Positions 37,710 through 46,056 are shown, counted from the first letter of the stretch. The stretch: DNA of 64,000 nucleotides from Deltaproteobacteria bacterium (GCA_022843175.1 JALHOE010000002.1:51765-115764); one strand, 5' to 3'. Notes: generated by a model not told the origin, from the letters alone. Translations and numbers: made by a program.

Positions 37710-38830
37710 TAGCCGGTCTCTTCCTCGCCGGTCGCAACCGCGGCCAGCGAGGGGTTATCAGGAAGATCGCTCCGCAGCGCCCAAGCCGAATCGGCGAACG
37801 GGGGCCAGTCGTCCGGAACTACCTCGACGACTTCGGTCGCGCTCGCCAGCACTTCCTGCGTGCAGAATCTGCCATCGAGCACGGGGAAGTGAGTGCCGTC
37901 GAGAAGCGCGAGCTTTGGGGCGGCTGCTTTCAAGCGTTCATGGAGCGCGGCTATGTTCGCCGGGTCGTCTGGCGTGGTGTTGAAGATGATGCTCTCGACC
38001 GCCGCGCGCCACCACCGCCGTCCGAGGAACCCTGCGAGCGGGCCGTCATACTGGGCCGGCATTAGCAGTTTCTGCAGATCGGTATTTGCGGCGAGCTCGG
38101 AACTGAGCGAGCGAGCCTCAACGCGGAGACGCGCAGCGAGATGAGCATCATCAATAAGGAATGTTGGGTATGGCCAGATTCGGTGCAGTGCCCAGCGAAG
38201 AACGCCGATTCCATGCGTATGCTCGGCGAACTCGTGCATCGGAGGTCGACACCTCATCACGCCGTCCCACGCGCCCTCGGCCCAGACTGCCTCTGAGGGA
38301 ATTCCCAGCCAGCGGCGGAGCGCTTGGCCGGCGTGTTCGGCCGAGTCACCGGGCCAAGGAGATGGAAGGCCCTGGATCGCTTCGGAGAGCTCGGCAACGC
38401 GACTGACGCGGGCGGGTAGGTCGCCGTCCGCCTTATCGAACACCCATTCGAGGTTATGCGCGCGCGCGACGATGTACGGCCTCGGGATCAAACCTCTAGC
38501 AACATCGCTCACAACGGCGGTGAATAGCGCGAATGCGCGCGGCCGGTCCTTATCGAGTTCGTATGCAGCCTCTTGAAGAACGGAGAGAAGTGCGAGTCCA
38601 TTGACGGGTTTGAGCGCCAGTGCGGCGGCTTTCGTCCGACTCGGCCAATGCTCGATCCTGAAATCGACGAGGACGAGCGATGCTCGTCGGAGGTGCTCCG
38701 CCGTGACGTCGTCCGGCGGTACGACTTCGATGTCAACACGTCCCGACTCCCTTACCGCACCGAGCCACGTCGTGAGGTCGTCCGGATCGTCGTCGACGTG
38801 GAGAATGAACGGCAGTTGCGGCGTCGTCAT
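37709..38830 (-). CDS. Receiver-domain protein with unknown effector region
   Basis: A 373-aa protein. Residues 1-125 look like a response-regulator receiver: strand 1 ends in ILHVDDDPDDL with the acid pocket Asp13-15, and LVLVDFRIE contains the likely phospho-acceptor Asp56. The first strand and acceptor are clear; the usual Lys near 105 is not obvious. The remaining 250 residues are not a known DNA-binding output domain; they are helical with several Trp and acidic patches. It overlaps the double-GHKL kinase gene by 4 bp, the classic kinase-regulator arrangement. It probably receives a signal from that kinase. Confidence 0.7.
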   Translation of the reverse strand: MTTPQLPFILHVDDDPDDLTTWLGAVRESGRVDIEVVPPDDVTAEHLRRASLVLVDFRIEHWPSRTKAAALALKPVNGLALLSVLQEAAYELDKDRPRAFALFTAVVSDVARGLIPRPYIVARAHNLEWVFDKADGDLPARVSRVAELSEAIQGLPSPWPGDSAEHAGQALRRWLGIPSEAVWAEGAWDGVMRCRPPMHEFAEHTHGIGVLRWALHRIWPYPTFLIDDAHLAARLRVEARSLSSELAANTDLQKLLMPAQYDGPLAGFLGRRWWRAAVESIIFNTTPDDPANIAALHERLKAAAPKLALLDGTHFPVLDGRFCTQEVLASATEVVEVVPDDWPPFADSAWALRSDLPDNPSLAAVATGEEETG

Positions 38831-41124
38831 GATCCCGAGCCCTCGGCGAACGAAATCTCGAGCGCGGCAGCGGCGCCCTTGCGCGGTCGGACAAACGCTA
38901 TAGTCGCCCCGACTTCAGCCAAAATGTCGCGCGTGATGCCAAGACCGAGCCCCATACCTTGGCCGAGCACAGGATCGATCTGCACCGTTGTCGATTCGAA
39001 GGGCCGAAACCAGCGCTCTCCGTCCGCGGGATCCACACGCGAACCAGTGTTCTCGATGCGGACGCGAAGCCCGCCGTCACCTGCGTGAGCGACCGCTCGT
39101 ACAATCCCTCCGTGGCCGGCCGCCTTCACCGCATTCGTGAGGAGATTCGTGAACACGGCCATGAGTTCGGCCCGAAACATCGGCGGGGTACGGATTTCCT
39201 CATCTACTTCGTTCTTGAACGTGATGTCGCGTTGTTCGGCCGCCGTAGCGACAAGCTTCCATGTCGCATTCAACGTATCGTGGACCTTCAGGCGCACGCG
39301 CCGGCGGCGTGCATCCGGCGTCAGAACGTCCACCAAGTATGACGCCTGTCGCTCGATCGCACGCCGTAGGTCGGCCGCTGCAACGGCGACCTTACCGACG
39401 TGGTTCTTCAACTTCGGCGGCAAGTCTTGATCGCGCAGCCGGGTGATCGTCGCTTCAAGGTCGCCGGACAGCCCAAGCAGGCGGTTCACCTCGTGCGTGA
39501 ACGCGGCGAGCTGGGTCCCCACGGAGGCAAGGACGAGAACCATGGTGTTCGCGGGGACAGTCTCTCGAGAGAGAGCCGTCGCATGCGCGATCTCGGCAGC
39601 CGCATCGAACAAGGTCTGCTTCAGTGCGTGTGGGGCCGTCTCGGCGAGCTTCTCGAGCTCGGCCGCTTGTTTCGCAAGACGGTTCAGTGATCCTTCGGCC
39701 TTTCCTTTTAGCGATCCGCCGCGCACCGGTTTCTCCCCGGTGGAGGTTGCGGGGCGCGTCGCGACCGACGGCGTTGTTGCTTTCGTGGCCGCGCGCACGC
39801 GGGTCAGCAGATCAATTCCTCGCCTGACGAGAGTGACGATCGTGTCGTATGAGGCATCAGGGACAAACCCCTCACGATTCACGAGCATCTCCAGGGTTGC
39901 GGAGCGATTGACCGTCAAGAATACGCCGCCGACGAAGTGCTTGTTCGAAAGACCGAGCAGTCCTTCGTCCTCGACCTCGGTGAGCTTGCCTGGCGCAACC
40001 GACCCGACCAAGAACCTCAACTTTCGATCGCGCGCGTTGTAGTCGCGCGACAGATACAGCCAGTCGTCGGCGTCTTCCCCATAAGGAAGAACGCGAAATC
40101 CCTCCATGTACACGCGCACACCGGCGACGCGGTTCGACCACGCACGCTCGTCACGACCTCCTGACGGTGCGCCTTCGCGAAGGAGTAGTCGAGCGTGAAA
40201 GTAGGGCCCAACGGCTTTCGCCGGATGCTCTTCCGAGAACTGATGAGATCGAGCACTCGGAAACTCCTTGGCCATGCGCTTCGTCGGAAACACCGCATAG
40301 CGAACGCCATCTTCGGAGGCGTCGATCTCAAGAACCCAATTGGCAGCGTCGAGTACGGCCGGCCAGTAGCCCTCGCCGACTTCGAAATCCCCTTCGAGCT
40401 TCAACTTGAAACCGGGATCGCCGGCGGGCGCATCCGCGATCTTCGGGGCTTCGAATAGGCCCCCTGAAGTCACGGTTGCTTTCGGAAGAGCTCCAATGAG
40501 AATTGACGGAGCTTGAAGGCCTTCGACTTCGGTTAGGAAACGTGCTCGTTGTGCGTCCGTCCACGTGTGACGCAGTCCTGTGAGCGTCAACGTCGTGCCG
40601 TGGCGGTCGCCCCTCTTCACCGGCCGCGCCGACGCTGAAACGGCATCGGAGCCGACCTCGTCGAGCGTCTCGACCGCTTCGACCTTGTTCCAGTCAATAA
40701 AGCCATCAACGCCGATGATGGCCTGCCCCGGTTTACCCCACGGCGTCGACTGAATCTCGATCTTGCGGGCGAGCTTGTGTGCGGCAAGCCGCCCGATGCC
40801 CTTCGCGCCGGTAAAGCGACGCTTGTACCGCGATGACTTCCGCCCGCCGTCGGTTTTGATACGCGCCGCGACACGAAGGAAGCCGCGCTGAAACGTTCCG
40901 GGGTCCATGCCGTTGCCGTTGTCTACGATTCGGATCACCCCACGTCGCTGGTCGCCGAGATGTTCGCCGTAAACCGTTACCTCTGTCGCATCGGCGTCAT
41001 ACGCGTTCTTGACGAGCTCAATCAGCGCCGTCGACTCGCGGCCGACGAGCAGCTCGCCAAGTTCTCGAAACAGGTGCGTGTCAACCGAGAACCTCGCCTG
41101 ATGAGGTTTCGCCGCGTCCGTCAT
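38827..41124 (-). CDS. Histidine-kinase-like protein with two GHKL ATPase domains
   Basis: A 765-aa protein. The N-terminal domain is an Hsp90/MutL-type GHKL ATPase: ELVKNAYDADA (N box, Asn40), DNGNGM (68-73) and GAKGIGRLAAHKL (106-118). A C-terminal histidine-kinase pair follows: AFTHEVNRLL with candidate phospho-His544, then N box FTNLLTNAVKAAG (Asn664), a weak G1 (IENTG) and GQGMGLGLGI. The ATG at 41124 is chosen because MTDAAKPHQARF begins the conserved fold, while upstream sequence is low quality. It heads a four-gene operon with 1-4 bp overlaps. A sensor ATPase coupled to a kinase, next to a methyltransferase, fits invasion sensing. Confidence 0.82.
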   Translation of the reverse strand: MTDAAKPHQARFSVDTHLFRELGELLVGRESTALIELVKNAYDADATEVTVYGEHLGDQRRGVIRIVDNGNGMDPGTFQRGFLRVAARIKTDGGRKSSRYKRRFTGAKGIGRLAAHKLARKIEIQSTPWGKPGQAIIGVDGFIDWNKVEAVETLDEVGSDAVSASARPVKRGDRHGTTLTLTGLRHTWTDAQRARFLTEVEGLQAPSILIGALPKATVTSGGLFEAPKIADAPAGDPGFKLKLEGDFEVGEGYWPAVLDAANWVLEIDASEDGVRYAVFPTKRMAKEFPSARSHQFSEEHPAKAVGPYFHARLLLREGAPSGGRDERAWSNRVAGVRVYMEGFRVLPYGEDADDWLYLSRDYNARDRKLRFLVGSVAPGKLTEVEDEGLLGLSNKHFVGGVFLTVNRSATLEMLVNREGFVPDASYDTIVTLVRRGIDLLTRVRAATKATTPSVATRPATSTGEKPVRGGSLKGKAEGSLNRLAKQAAELEKLAETAPHALKQTLFDAAAEIAHATALSRETVPANTMVLVLASVGTQLAAFTHEVNRLLGLSGDLEATITRLRDQDLPPKLKNHVGKVAVAAADLRRAIERQASYLVDVLTPDARRRRVRLKVHDTLNATWKLVATAAEQRDITFKNEVDEEIRTPPMFRAELMAVFTNLLTNAVKAAGHGGIVRAVAHAGDGGLRVRIENTGSRVDPADGERWFRPFESTTVQIDPVLGQGMGLGLGITRDILAEVGATIAFVRPRKGAAAALEISFAEGSGS

Positions 41125-41482
41125 CGCGTGCGCGTCCTTCCGAAGAGGCAGACCTTGGTTTCGTCCGGATCGGCCGACGGCGGGACCAGCGGCGTCGACG
41201 GCACGACGTTCGCCGCAGCAAGGCGACCGCCGTCGCAGGCGACGACCGCGGCAGCACCCGCCAATCGGTGGGTCGAACAGGACGTTGACGGCGACGGCAT
41301 CCGAACCGTGAGGATACCGCGACGCGGGCGACGCAGAACCCCCTTGTGCGACCTGAGCGACAGCCGGCTGCCAAACCAGTCGCAGAGAACGGGACGTGTG
41401 CACCGTCGGCGGCCACACCGCCGCGCTCTCCGAGGCGATCGCCCCAGCCAACCAAGGTGGAGCGGTTGGCGCGCTCGATGTC
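41125..41482. other. Upstream region of kinase operon, no gene seen
   Basis: About 360 bp that must contain the promoter of the four-gene minus-strand operon. Readings through it are Arg-rich and appear to be shadows. I could not identify a convincing -35/-10 pair, operator or repeat. Confidence 0.35.
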
Positions 41483-41677
41483 CTACGAATCGAGGACGAG
41501 GCCAACGATCGCCTCTTCGACGCGTTGTTTCGCGACGCGAAGGTTTGGCGCCGGCTTGGCGGATCCCGCGCGCGTCAGCCAGTAAGCGGCGCTGCCGTCA
41601 GGAAACTCCTGCGCGAACCCAACCTCGTCGTCGTCGTCGGTGGCGACGAAGATGCCGCCGCGTTGCGTCCACTCCAT
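41483..41677 (-). CDS. Small hypothetical protein
   Basis: A 64-aa protein from ATG 41677 (MEWTQRGGIFVATDDDDEVG). Balanced composition, an acidic Asp run, and a beta-type pattern around FAQEFPDGSAAYWL suggest a small folded domain. It lies 42 bp downstream of the next minus-strand gene and may be co-transcribed with it. Not recognised. Confidence 0.5.
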   Translation of the reverse strand: MEWTQRGGIFVATDDDDEVGFAQEFPDGSAAYWLTRAGSAKPAPNLRVAKQRVEEAIVGLVLDS

Positions 41678-41719
41678 TCCAGTCCCTCCTGATGGGCGCG
41701 AGCTCGTGGCCGAACCCAT

Positions 41720-42043
41720 TCAGAACCTGCGGGAGGCCTCTTGCAGGATCTCCGCGTACCGCCGTCGCGCTGCCAGCAAGAACTCGTTCGCGAATTCGCG
41801 TCCCTCGTCCGTCGTGGCCCGAGCTGCCTGCGCCGCCGCCATCGCGCCCGAAGCGGAAGCGGTGTCCAACTCGTGGTTGTATCGCTGTGCGAGGTCGTCG
41901 ACGGCGTCCCAATCGACGTCGCCGACGTACGGCGTGTTGGTCATGTGCTCCCATGCGTCGACGAGAGCGGCAGCGTTCGTCCGTCCGCGCGCCTGCAACG
42001 TCGCCCTCGCCCATTCGCCGAACGCCTTCGCGTATGCACCCAT
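41720..42043 (-). CDS. Small hypothetical protein
   Basis: A 107-aa helical protein from ATG 42043 (MGAYAKAFGEWARA). It contains WEHMTNTPYVGDVDWDAVDDL and an Ala/Arg-rich C-terminal helix. No signal peptide or membrane segment. Not recognised. It starts about 100 bp from the divergent gene at 42141 and precedes the 64-aa gene on the same strand. Confidence 0.5.
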   Translation of the reverse strand: MGAYAKAFGEWARATLQARGRTNAAALVDAWEHMTNTPYVGDVDWDAVDDLAQRYNHELDTASASGAMAAAQAARATTDEGREFANEFLLAARRRYAEILQEASRRF

Positions 42044-42140
42044 CGCCCCTCCGAGCGAGAAGTATACGGGCACTAACGTGGAGCCTGACGACCAAGTTCG
42101 AGAGACGCGCAGGTCGTGGGCGTGCGCTACGATCGCGGAC

Positions 42141-42445
42141 GTGACCGTCATCGAAGAGATACTGCTGGCGGTTCAGGAGCTCGACGAGGAGCGTCAGCTC
42201 GAGGTGCTGGCGTTGGCCCGGTGCCTGCGCGACGAGCCCGACGTCTCGATCGCGGGCGTCGACTTCCGCGACCCCGCGTCCGTCGGCGCATGGCGCGCTC
42301 GCCTGCAGGCGCGCGCTGGTCGTCGTGTTGCCGAGGCGATGGCGCGATTCCGCGCGCTCGGATTGGTCGACGACGAAGGTCCATCAACGAGCGTGACTTG
42401 CCCGAGGACATGCGACCGGGATCCAAGACCAGCATCGGGACATGA
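42141..42445 (+). pseudogene. Small gene with probable frameshift
   Basis: From GTG 42141 the reading begins well (TVIEEILLAVQELDEERQ, then RVAEAMARFRALGLVDDEG). At about 42380-42390 sensible coding moves to another frame and continues as INERDLPEDMRPGSKTSI to a stop at 42445. The original frame beyond that point is Arg/Pro-rich noise. This looks like a one-base loss in a gene of about 100 codons. The family was not recognised. Confidence 0.4.
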
Positions 42446-42464
42446 GCGAGCGATCGCGCACGAA

Positions 42465-42725
42465 TCACCGCGGGCGTCCCTCCCACGGGGGACACGGCCG
42501 CGCGCGCCCGCATCCGCCGGGACAACGCGATCGCGACGTCCGCTTCGTATGCGTCCTTCTCTTCGGCGATCGCTTCGCCCGCGACGGCCGCGCATCGTCC
42601 GCCACGAACCTCCCCGTTCGCGACCGGGTGCGCTTCTTCAGGAACCGCCCCGTCGACGGGTGCCTCCACGGGCGCTCGCCCGCCTTCGTCTTCTTGCTGG
42701 TTCGACGCCTCGACTTCGTCGCCAT
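42465..42725 (-). CDS. Small, very basic protein
   Basis: An 86-aa candidate from ATG 42725 (MATKSRRRTSKKTKAGERPW). About a third of residues are Lys or Arg, with repeated TGRF motifs and two Cys near the C-terminus. It could be a nucleic-acid-binding protein, but high-GC Arg-rich reading frames also arise by chance. It lies 147 bp from the tRNA-like fragment. Confidence 0.35.
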   Translation of the reverse strand: MATKSRRRTSKKTKAGERPWRHPSTGRFLKKRTRSRTGRFVADDARPSRAKRSPKRRTHTKRTSRSRCPGGCGRARPCPPWEGRPR

Positions 42726-42871
42726 CTCGGACCTCGCCGTTCCCGCGCGGGTGCGCGCATGCAGACCACCGTGCAGACCACCAAGGCGTAACGGCATGGA
42801 CGCTCCGGTACCCCTCGGTCACGGATCGCTCGGGAATTTCCGGCGCAGTCACGCTGCGTCACGGGTCCCGG

Positions 42872-42918
42872 CGACCTTCACACGGTTGAAGTCACAGGTT
42901 CAAATCCTGTAACGCCCA
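42872..42918 (+). other. 3' fragment of tRNA-Val(CAC), candidate attachment site
   Basis: This 47-nt segment forms an anticodon arm (CGACC, loop TTCACAC, GGTTG; anticodon CAC), a 5-nt variable loop AAGTC, a T arm ACAGG-TTCAAAT-CCTGT, and the 3' acceptor strand AACGCCC plus discriminator A. The expected 5' acceptor (GGGCGTT) and D arm are absent upstream, so it is not a working tRNA. Such 3' tRNA pieces mark the far end of elements that integrate into tRNA genes. The orientation would place the inserted element to its left and host DNA to its right. Confidence 0.65.
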
Positions 42919-42985
42919 CAAAAAATAGGGGTTCGGTGAGCTGAACGAGCCGCGAGTCACCCCTAGATACCCCTTCTCACCTCAC

Positions 42986-43009
42986 CGAGTGGCGTGACGA
43001 GTGGCGTGA
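42986..43009. repeat. Tandem 12-bp direct repeat
   Basis: CGAGTGGCGTGA occurs twice in perfect tandem, 67 bp from the tRNA fragment and directly before a hairpin. Possible arm-type recombinase binding site or leftover coding repeat. Confidence 0.6.
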
Positions 43010-43038
43010 AGCCCCGATCGGATCATCCCGTCGGGGCT
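43010..43038. terminator. Terminator-like hairpin
   Basis: AGCCCCGA pairs with TCGGGGCT around a 13-nt loop. It lies between the tRNA fragment and the protease gene, about 100 bp beyond the protease stop, and could terminate that minus-strand gene. Confidence 0.45.
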
Positions 43039-43139
43039 CCGCGCTCTTGTCGAGTCCCCAACGCCCGCGATCCCACGTTGGGGCCACGTCGTTCAGCACA
43101 TCACGTGCGATGGGACGTGGAGCTGCCTACGCAGGATGC

Positions 43140-43913
43140 CTATAACCGAGCAAGCACCCGTTCGACCTCCGCGCTGAGGTCGGCCTCGTGGAGTTCGAGG
43201 AGCAGGCGGAGTGCGTGCGCGATCGGCTCGAAGCGTTGAACGTGCCTTTCGCGATCGATAGATCGTGCGAGGCCGAGCAGACCACGACGACGCTCGTTGA
43301 CGGCGAAGAGCGGGCCTCCGCTGATCCCGACCGGGTCGGGTACCTCCGCAGCCATGCCGTCCTGCCCGAAGTAGGGCTTCTGGCCGTAGTCGACGAAGAT
43401 CCCATCGGCTGCGACTTCGAGCGAGGTCGCCCGAGCAGCGACACCGCGGTTCTCGATGATCGGCGCGCTCGCGACCGCCGGTGCTCCGTCGCGCAGCATT
43501 TGCCCGTTCGCCAGTACCGCGGGAAATCCAAGAAGCACGAGGATGTCCTGGGACTCGTCAGCGTCCTTCGGGCCGATGATCTCGTCGCCGAGGACAGGTT
43601 CGAACCCGCGCCAGAGGACACGATCTTCGGGATTGAGCACGAGAACCGCCACGTCTGGTTCGTCCTGGGACACGATTCGCGTGACTGCGCGATTTGCGCG
43701 CGAAGGAAGGACCAGACCGGGCACCGGGAACTGGAGGAACACAGGAAGGTGGGCGCTGCGGGACTTCCGCACGCAGTGGCCACCGGTGAAGATAAAGTCC
43801 CGACCGGACAGGCGAACCAGCACGCCGGACGATCCTTCGATGTGGCCGTCGTCATCGGTCACGATGCCGACAAGCGCCCGCTCGGCCCAGTCCGTCGCTC
43901 CCGTGAAGTCCAC
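43140..43913 (-). CDS. Trypsin-like serine protease
   Basis: A 257-aa chymotrypsin-fold protease domain from GTG 43913 (start residues VDFTGATDWAERA). The catalytic triad appears as FTGGHC (His, about residue 46), DVAVLVL (Asp, about 86) and GISGGPLF (Ser, about 206). There is no signal peptide from this start, so it may act in the cytoplasm; a longer reading from 44030 adds a poor leader. Stand-alone trypsin-like domains without secretion signals are found in defence and conflict loci. It is divergent from the small helix-turn-helix gene, with about 180 bp between them. Confidence 0.75.
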   Translation of the reverse strand: MDFTGATDWAERALVGIVTDDDGHIEGSSGVLVRLSGRDFIFTGGHCVRKSRSAHLPVFLQFPVPGLVLPSRANRAVTRIVSQDEPDVAVLVLNPEDRVLWRGFEPVLGDEIIGPKDADESQDILVLLGFPAVLANGQMLRDGAPAVASAPIIENRGVAARATSLEVAADGIFVDYGQKPYFGQDGMAAEVPDPVGISGGPLFAVNERRRGLLGLARSIDRERHVQRFEPIAHALRLLLELHEADLSAEVERVLARL

Positions 43914-44092
43914 GCGCGGATGGTAGCCACGCCGAGGAAGGGTGGGCCAGCGACGACAGCAAGCCGGCCTCGACACCGCTGGGCATTCGGGCGGACGCTG
44001 ATCGGCGGCTAGCGCGAGCTGGAGATCCACCTGACCTAGGGACGCACGACCAAGACGTGGATCGCATCACTCGCAGCGGCATAGGTATCGCG

Positions 44093-44365
44093 ATGACGCG
44101 ATCCCGCAGCGGGTATGATGGGCGCGTGCGACGGCGGGCTGCGCAACGACCGAAGATCTCACCGAGGCTGTTCGGCGTTCTGTACTCGGCGGCGAGGCTT
44201 CCGGCGAGCGAGTCCCTGCGTATCGCTGCGGGCTACCGCTTCGACACGCTCCGCAACGCGGTGGCGGACGACAGCCACGAACTCGCCAAGCTGCTCGGCG
44301 TCTCCGTCAGGAGCGTGCAGCGCCTCCGGCGGGCGTATGGCGTCGCGCGACCGCCGGGCGGTTAG
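44093..44365 (+). CDS. Small helix-turn-helix protein
   Basis: A 90-aa protein (ATG 44093; GTG 44126 also possible). The C-terminal segment HELAKLLGVSVRSVQRLRRA fits a helix-turn-helix with a basic recognition helix, so DNA binding is likely. Its divergent placement next to the protease suggests it could regulate that gene. The N-terminal 25 residues are Arg-rich and may not be translated. Confidence 0.5.
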   Translation: MTRSRSGYDGRVRRRAAQRPKISPRLFGVLYSAARLPASESLRIAAGYRFDTLRNAVADDSHELAKLLGVSVRSVQRLRRAYGVARPPGG

Positions 44366-44443
44366 CGGTAGCATCAACGGGGCGGAGCCCTTTGGGCCTC
44401 ATCGCATCTTTAAATCGCCGGCGCATGGGGCACGCGGCATAGA

Positions 44444-45523
44444 TCAAGGGACCTGATCGATGGCCTCCAAGACTCGCCGGTATGCTCCCTGGGCCTTCAG
44501 CGCCTCGTAGATCGGACGAATCACGCTAGGCTCCATGTAGTCCGCGACTTGCTCGATTGCTTGAAAGGTGAATCGATCGTCGTGATGGTGCCTCAGCTCG
44601 GCGATGATCTCTTTGAAGAGATCGCTCAGCTCCGGCGTCATGTACCGGCCTACGAACTTCAGATCGAGGCCCGCATGGAAGGCCGCGCTCGTCAACGAGG
44701 TGTTTGCGATATTTCTGAGGAGGTACACCAGGATGGCGGTGCGGTCCTTGTCGTCGAGGAGCTGCAGGTCGTCACGGAAGAAGAGCAGCGATCTCACAAG
44801 CGCGGCGTGCCCCTCGTTGAGCGCGGCGACCACCTTCGCCGCCTCGGTCTGCAACACTACTGGCGGTAGGGCGCTCTTGAGCGCGCGATGGACCGCCAGA
44901 AGTGCGGCGAGAACCTGGGGCATTCGAGTCCGCTCGACGTCGACTTGCTGGGGCAGTAGCCGGAACAGCTTCTCGCGTTCTTGGGGGTGGGTCTTCTCCA
45001 CCAGGTACTCGGCGACGTGAACCTTCGCCGGGTCTCGAACGATCTGTTCGATCACCTCATCCGCCGTGTGCCCCGGAATCTTCGCGTACGCCGCGCGAAG
45101 ATCCTCCGCGACGAGGCAAACCAAGCCCTTCGCGATGTCGGCGCGGTCGGGGCCGATCTTCGCTTTCAACCGTAGTTCTCGCCCCGGATGGATGAGGTTG
45201 CGGAACTCTCGCAGCACGTTGGCAATGTCGCGCGTGTCAGCGTTCACGATCTGCTCCTGCTGTGCGAGTTGGATCAACGGCCCGAGTTCCATTTTCAGAA
45301 TCTGCGCGACGGTCGGTGCGTTGGCCGAACTCGGCGGGTTCGCGAGCATGTAGTCGACGAGAATCGCTTCGATCACGCTGCCGGCGAGCACGAGGACGGC
45401 CTTGTGCGACCCTGCCTCAGTGCACTTTCCGATCTCCTCCCAGTCGCGTTCGAGGATTAGGCGCAGGCTCTCGTCGCGGACGAACGAGAGATCGAGAGGC
45501 CGATGTTCCACGACGAGCAGCAT
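44444..45523 (-). CDS. DUF4145/HEPN-like helical protein
   Basis: A 359-aa cytoplasmic, mostly helical protein. The N-terminal 130 residues contain VLAGSVIEAILVDYML (about 48) and FRNLIHPGRE (about 113), the helix and R-N-x-x-H pattern found in DUF4145/HEPN-type domains. The C-terminal 230 residues are helical repeats with a conserved-looking RHHHDDRF stretch, not recognised. HEPN-type proteins are common RNases or structural parts of defence systems, but the strict R-x4-6-H RNase motif is not clear here. It follows two tiny minus-strand genes within 4 bp. Confidence 0.65.
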   Translation of the reverse strand: MLLVVEHRPLDLSFVRDESLRLILERDWEEIGKCTEAGSHKAVLVLAGSVIEAILVDYMLANPPSSANAPTVAQILKMELGPLIQLAQQEQIVNADTRDIANVLREFRNLIHPGRELRLKAKIGPDRADIAKGLVCLVAEDLRAAYAKIPGHTADEVIEQIVRDPAKVHVAEYLVEKTHPQEREKLFRLLPQQVDVERTRMPQVLAALLAVHRALKSALPPVVLQTEAAKVVAALNEGHAALVRSLLFFRDDLQLLDDKDRTAILVYLLRNIANTSLTSAAFHAGLDLKFVGRYMTPELSDLFKEIIAELRHHHDDRFTFQAIEQVADYMEPSVIRPIYEALKAQGAYRRVLEAIDQVP

Positions 45524-45526
45524 AGT

Positions 45527-45748
45527 TCATCGCTCGGCCGGCAGCAGCGCGCTCGCGGGTGACGCGCGTTGACGATCCGCGCACAGCGGAGGTGACACAT
45601 ACCCACGAACCGTCATCTCGCCAGATTGGCAAACACGCTCGATCACCTGCGCGCCAACCGGGGCGAGTTGCTCGTTGAGGCTGCCACCGGCGCGGCGACG
45701 GGCTCCCTGAGCAGACCGCGCTCCACGCCCACGCGACCACCTGATCAC
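45527..45748 (-). CDS. Possible small protein
   Basis: A 73-aa reading whose GTG overlaps the stop of the upstream gene (GTGA) and whose stop lies 3 bp before the 359-aa gene. That tight fit argues that it is real. The first 25 residues are Arg-rich; the middle (LNEQLAPVGAQVIERVC) is better composed. Not recognised. Confidence 0.35.
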   Translation of the reverse strand: MIRWSRGRGARSAQGARRRAGGSLNEQLAPVGAQVIERVCQSGEMTVRGYVSPPLCADRQRASPASALLPAER

Positions 45749-46056
45749 TGCTCGCCGTCCTCGCTGTGCAGGCCGGCGGCGGCGAGATCGTGGTGCGTTA
45801 CGGGTGCCCCGTCCGGAAGGCGCCCGCGTGAGAGTAGCTCCTCGACCAGGTAGCGCAGCTCGATCGCCGCGAGCGCTTCGGGATCGTCCGTCGCGGCGCT
45901 CAGTACTGCGAGCACGTCACGGGCGCCCAGGCGTCGGCGGCGACGCCGGCCCAGTCGCGGGACGAGTCGGGCGTGGAGATCGCGGGCGATGGCTAGTTCT
46001 CGTTCAAGATCACGGTCCACGCGCGCCGGTATGCCGACGGCGGCGTCCCGATCCAC
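45745..46056 (-). CDS. Small hypothetical protein
   Basis: A 103-aa helical protein with a strongly basic middle (six consecutive Arg near residue 40) followed by LGARDVLAVLSAATDDPEAL and an acidic C-terminus. No membrane helix. It appears to lead a three-gene unit ending in the DUF4145/HEPN-like gene. Not recognised. Confidence 0.45.
   Translation of the reverse strand: MDRDAAVGIPARVDRDLERELAIARDLHARLVPRLGRRRRRRLGARDVLAVLSAATDDPEALAAIELRYLVEELLSRGRLPDGAPVTHHDLAAAGLHSEDGEQ

Noticed and set aside
42442..42912. 156-aa plus-strand reading up to the tRNA fragment
   Set aside because: Its C-terminus runs into the tRNA fragment and the composition is Arg/Pro shadow-like.
42846..42918. Complete tRNA gene
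   Set aside because: The 3' half fits tRNA-Val(CAC), but no 5' acceptor strand or D arm can be formed upstream.
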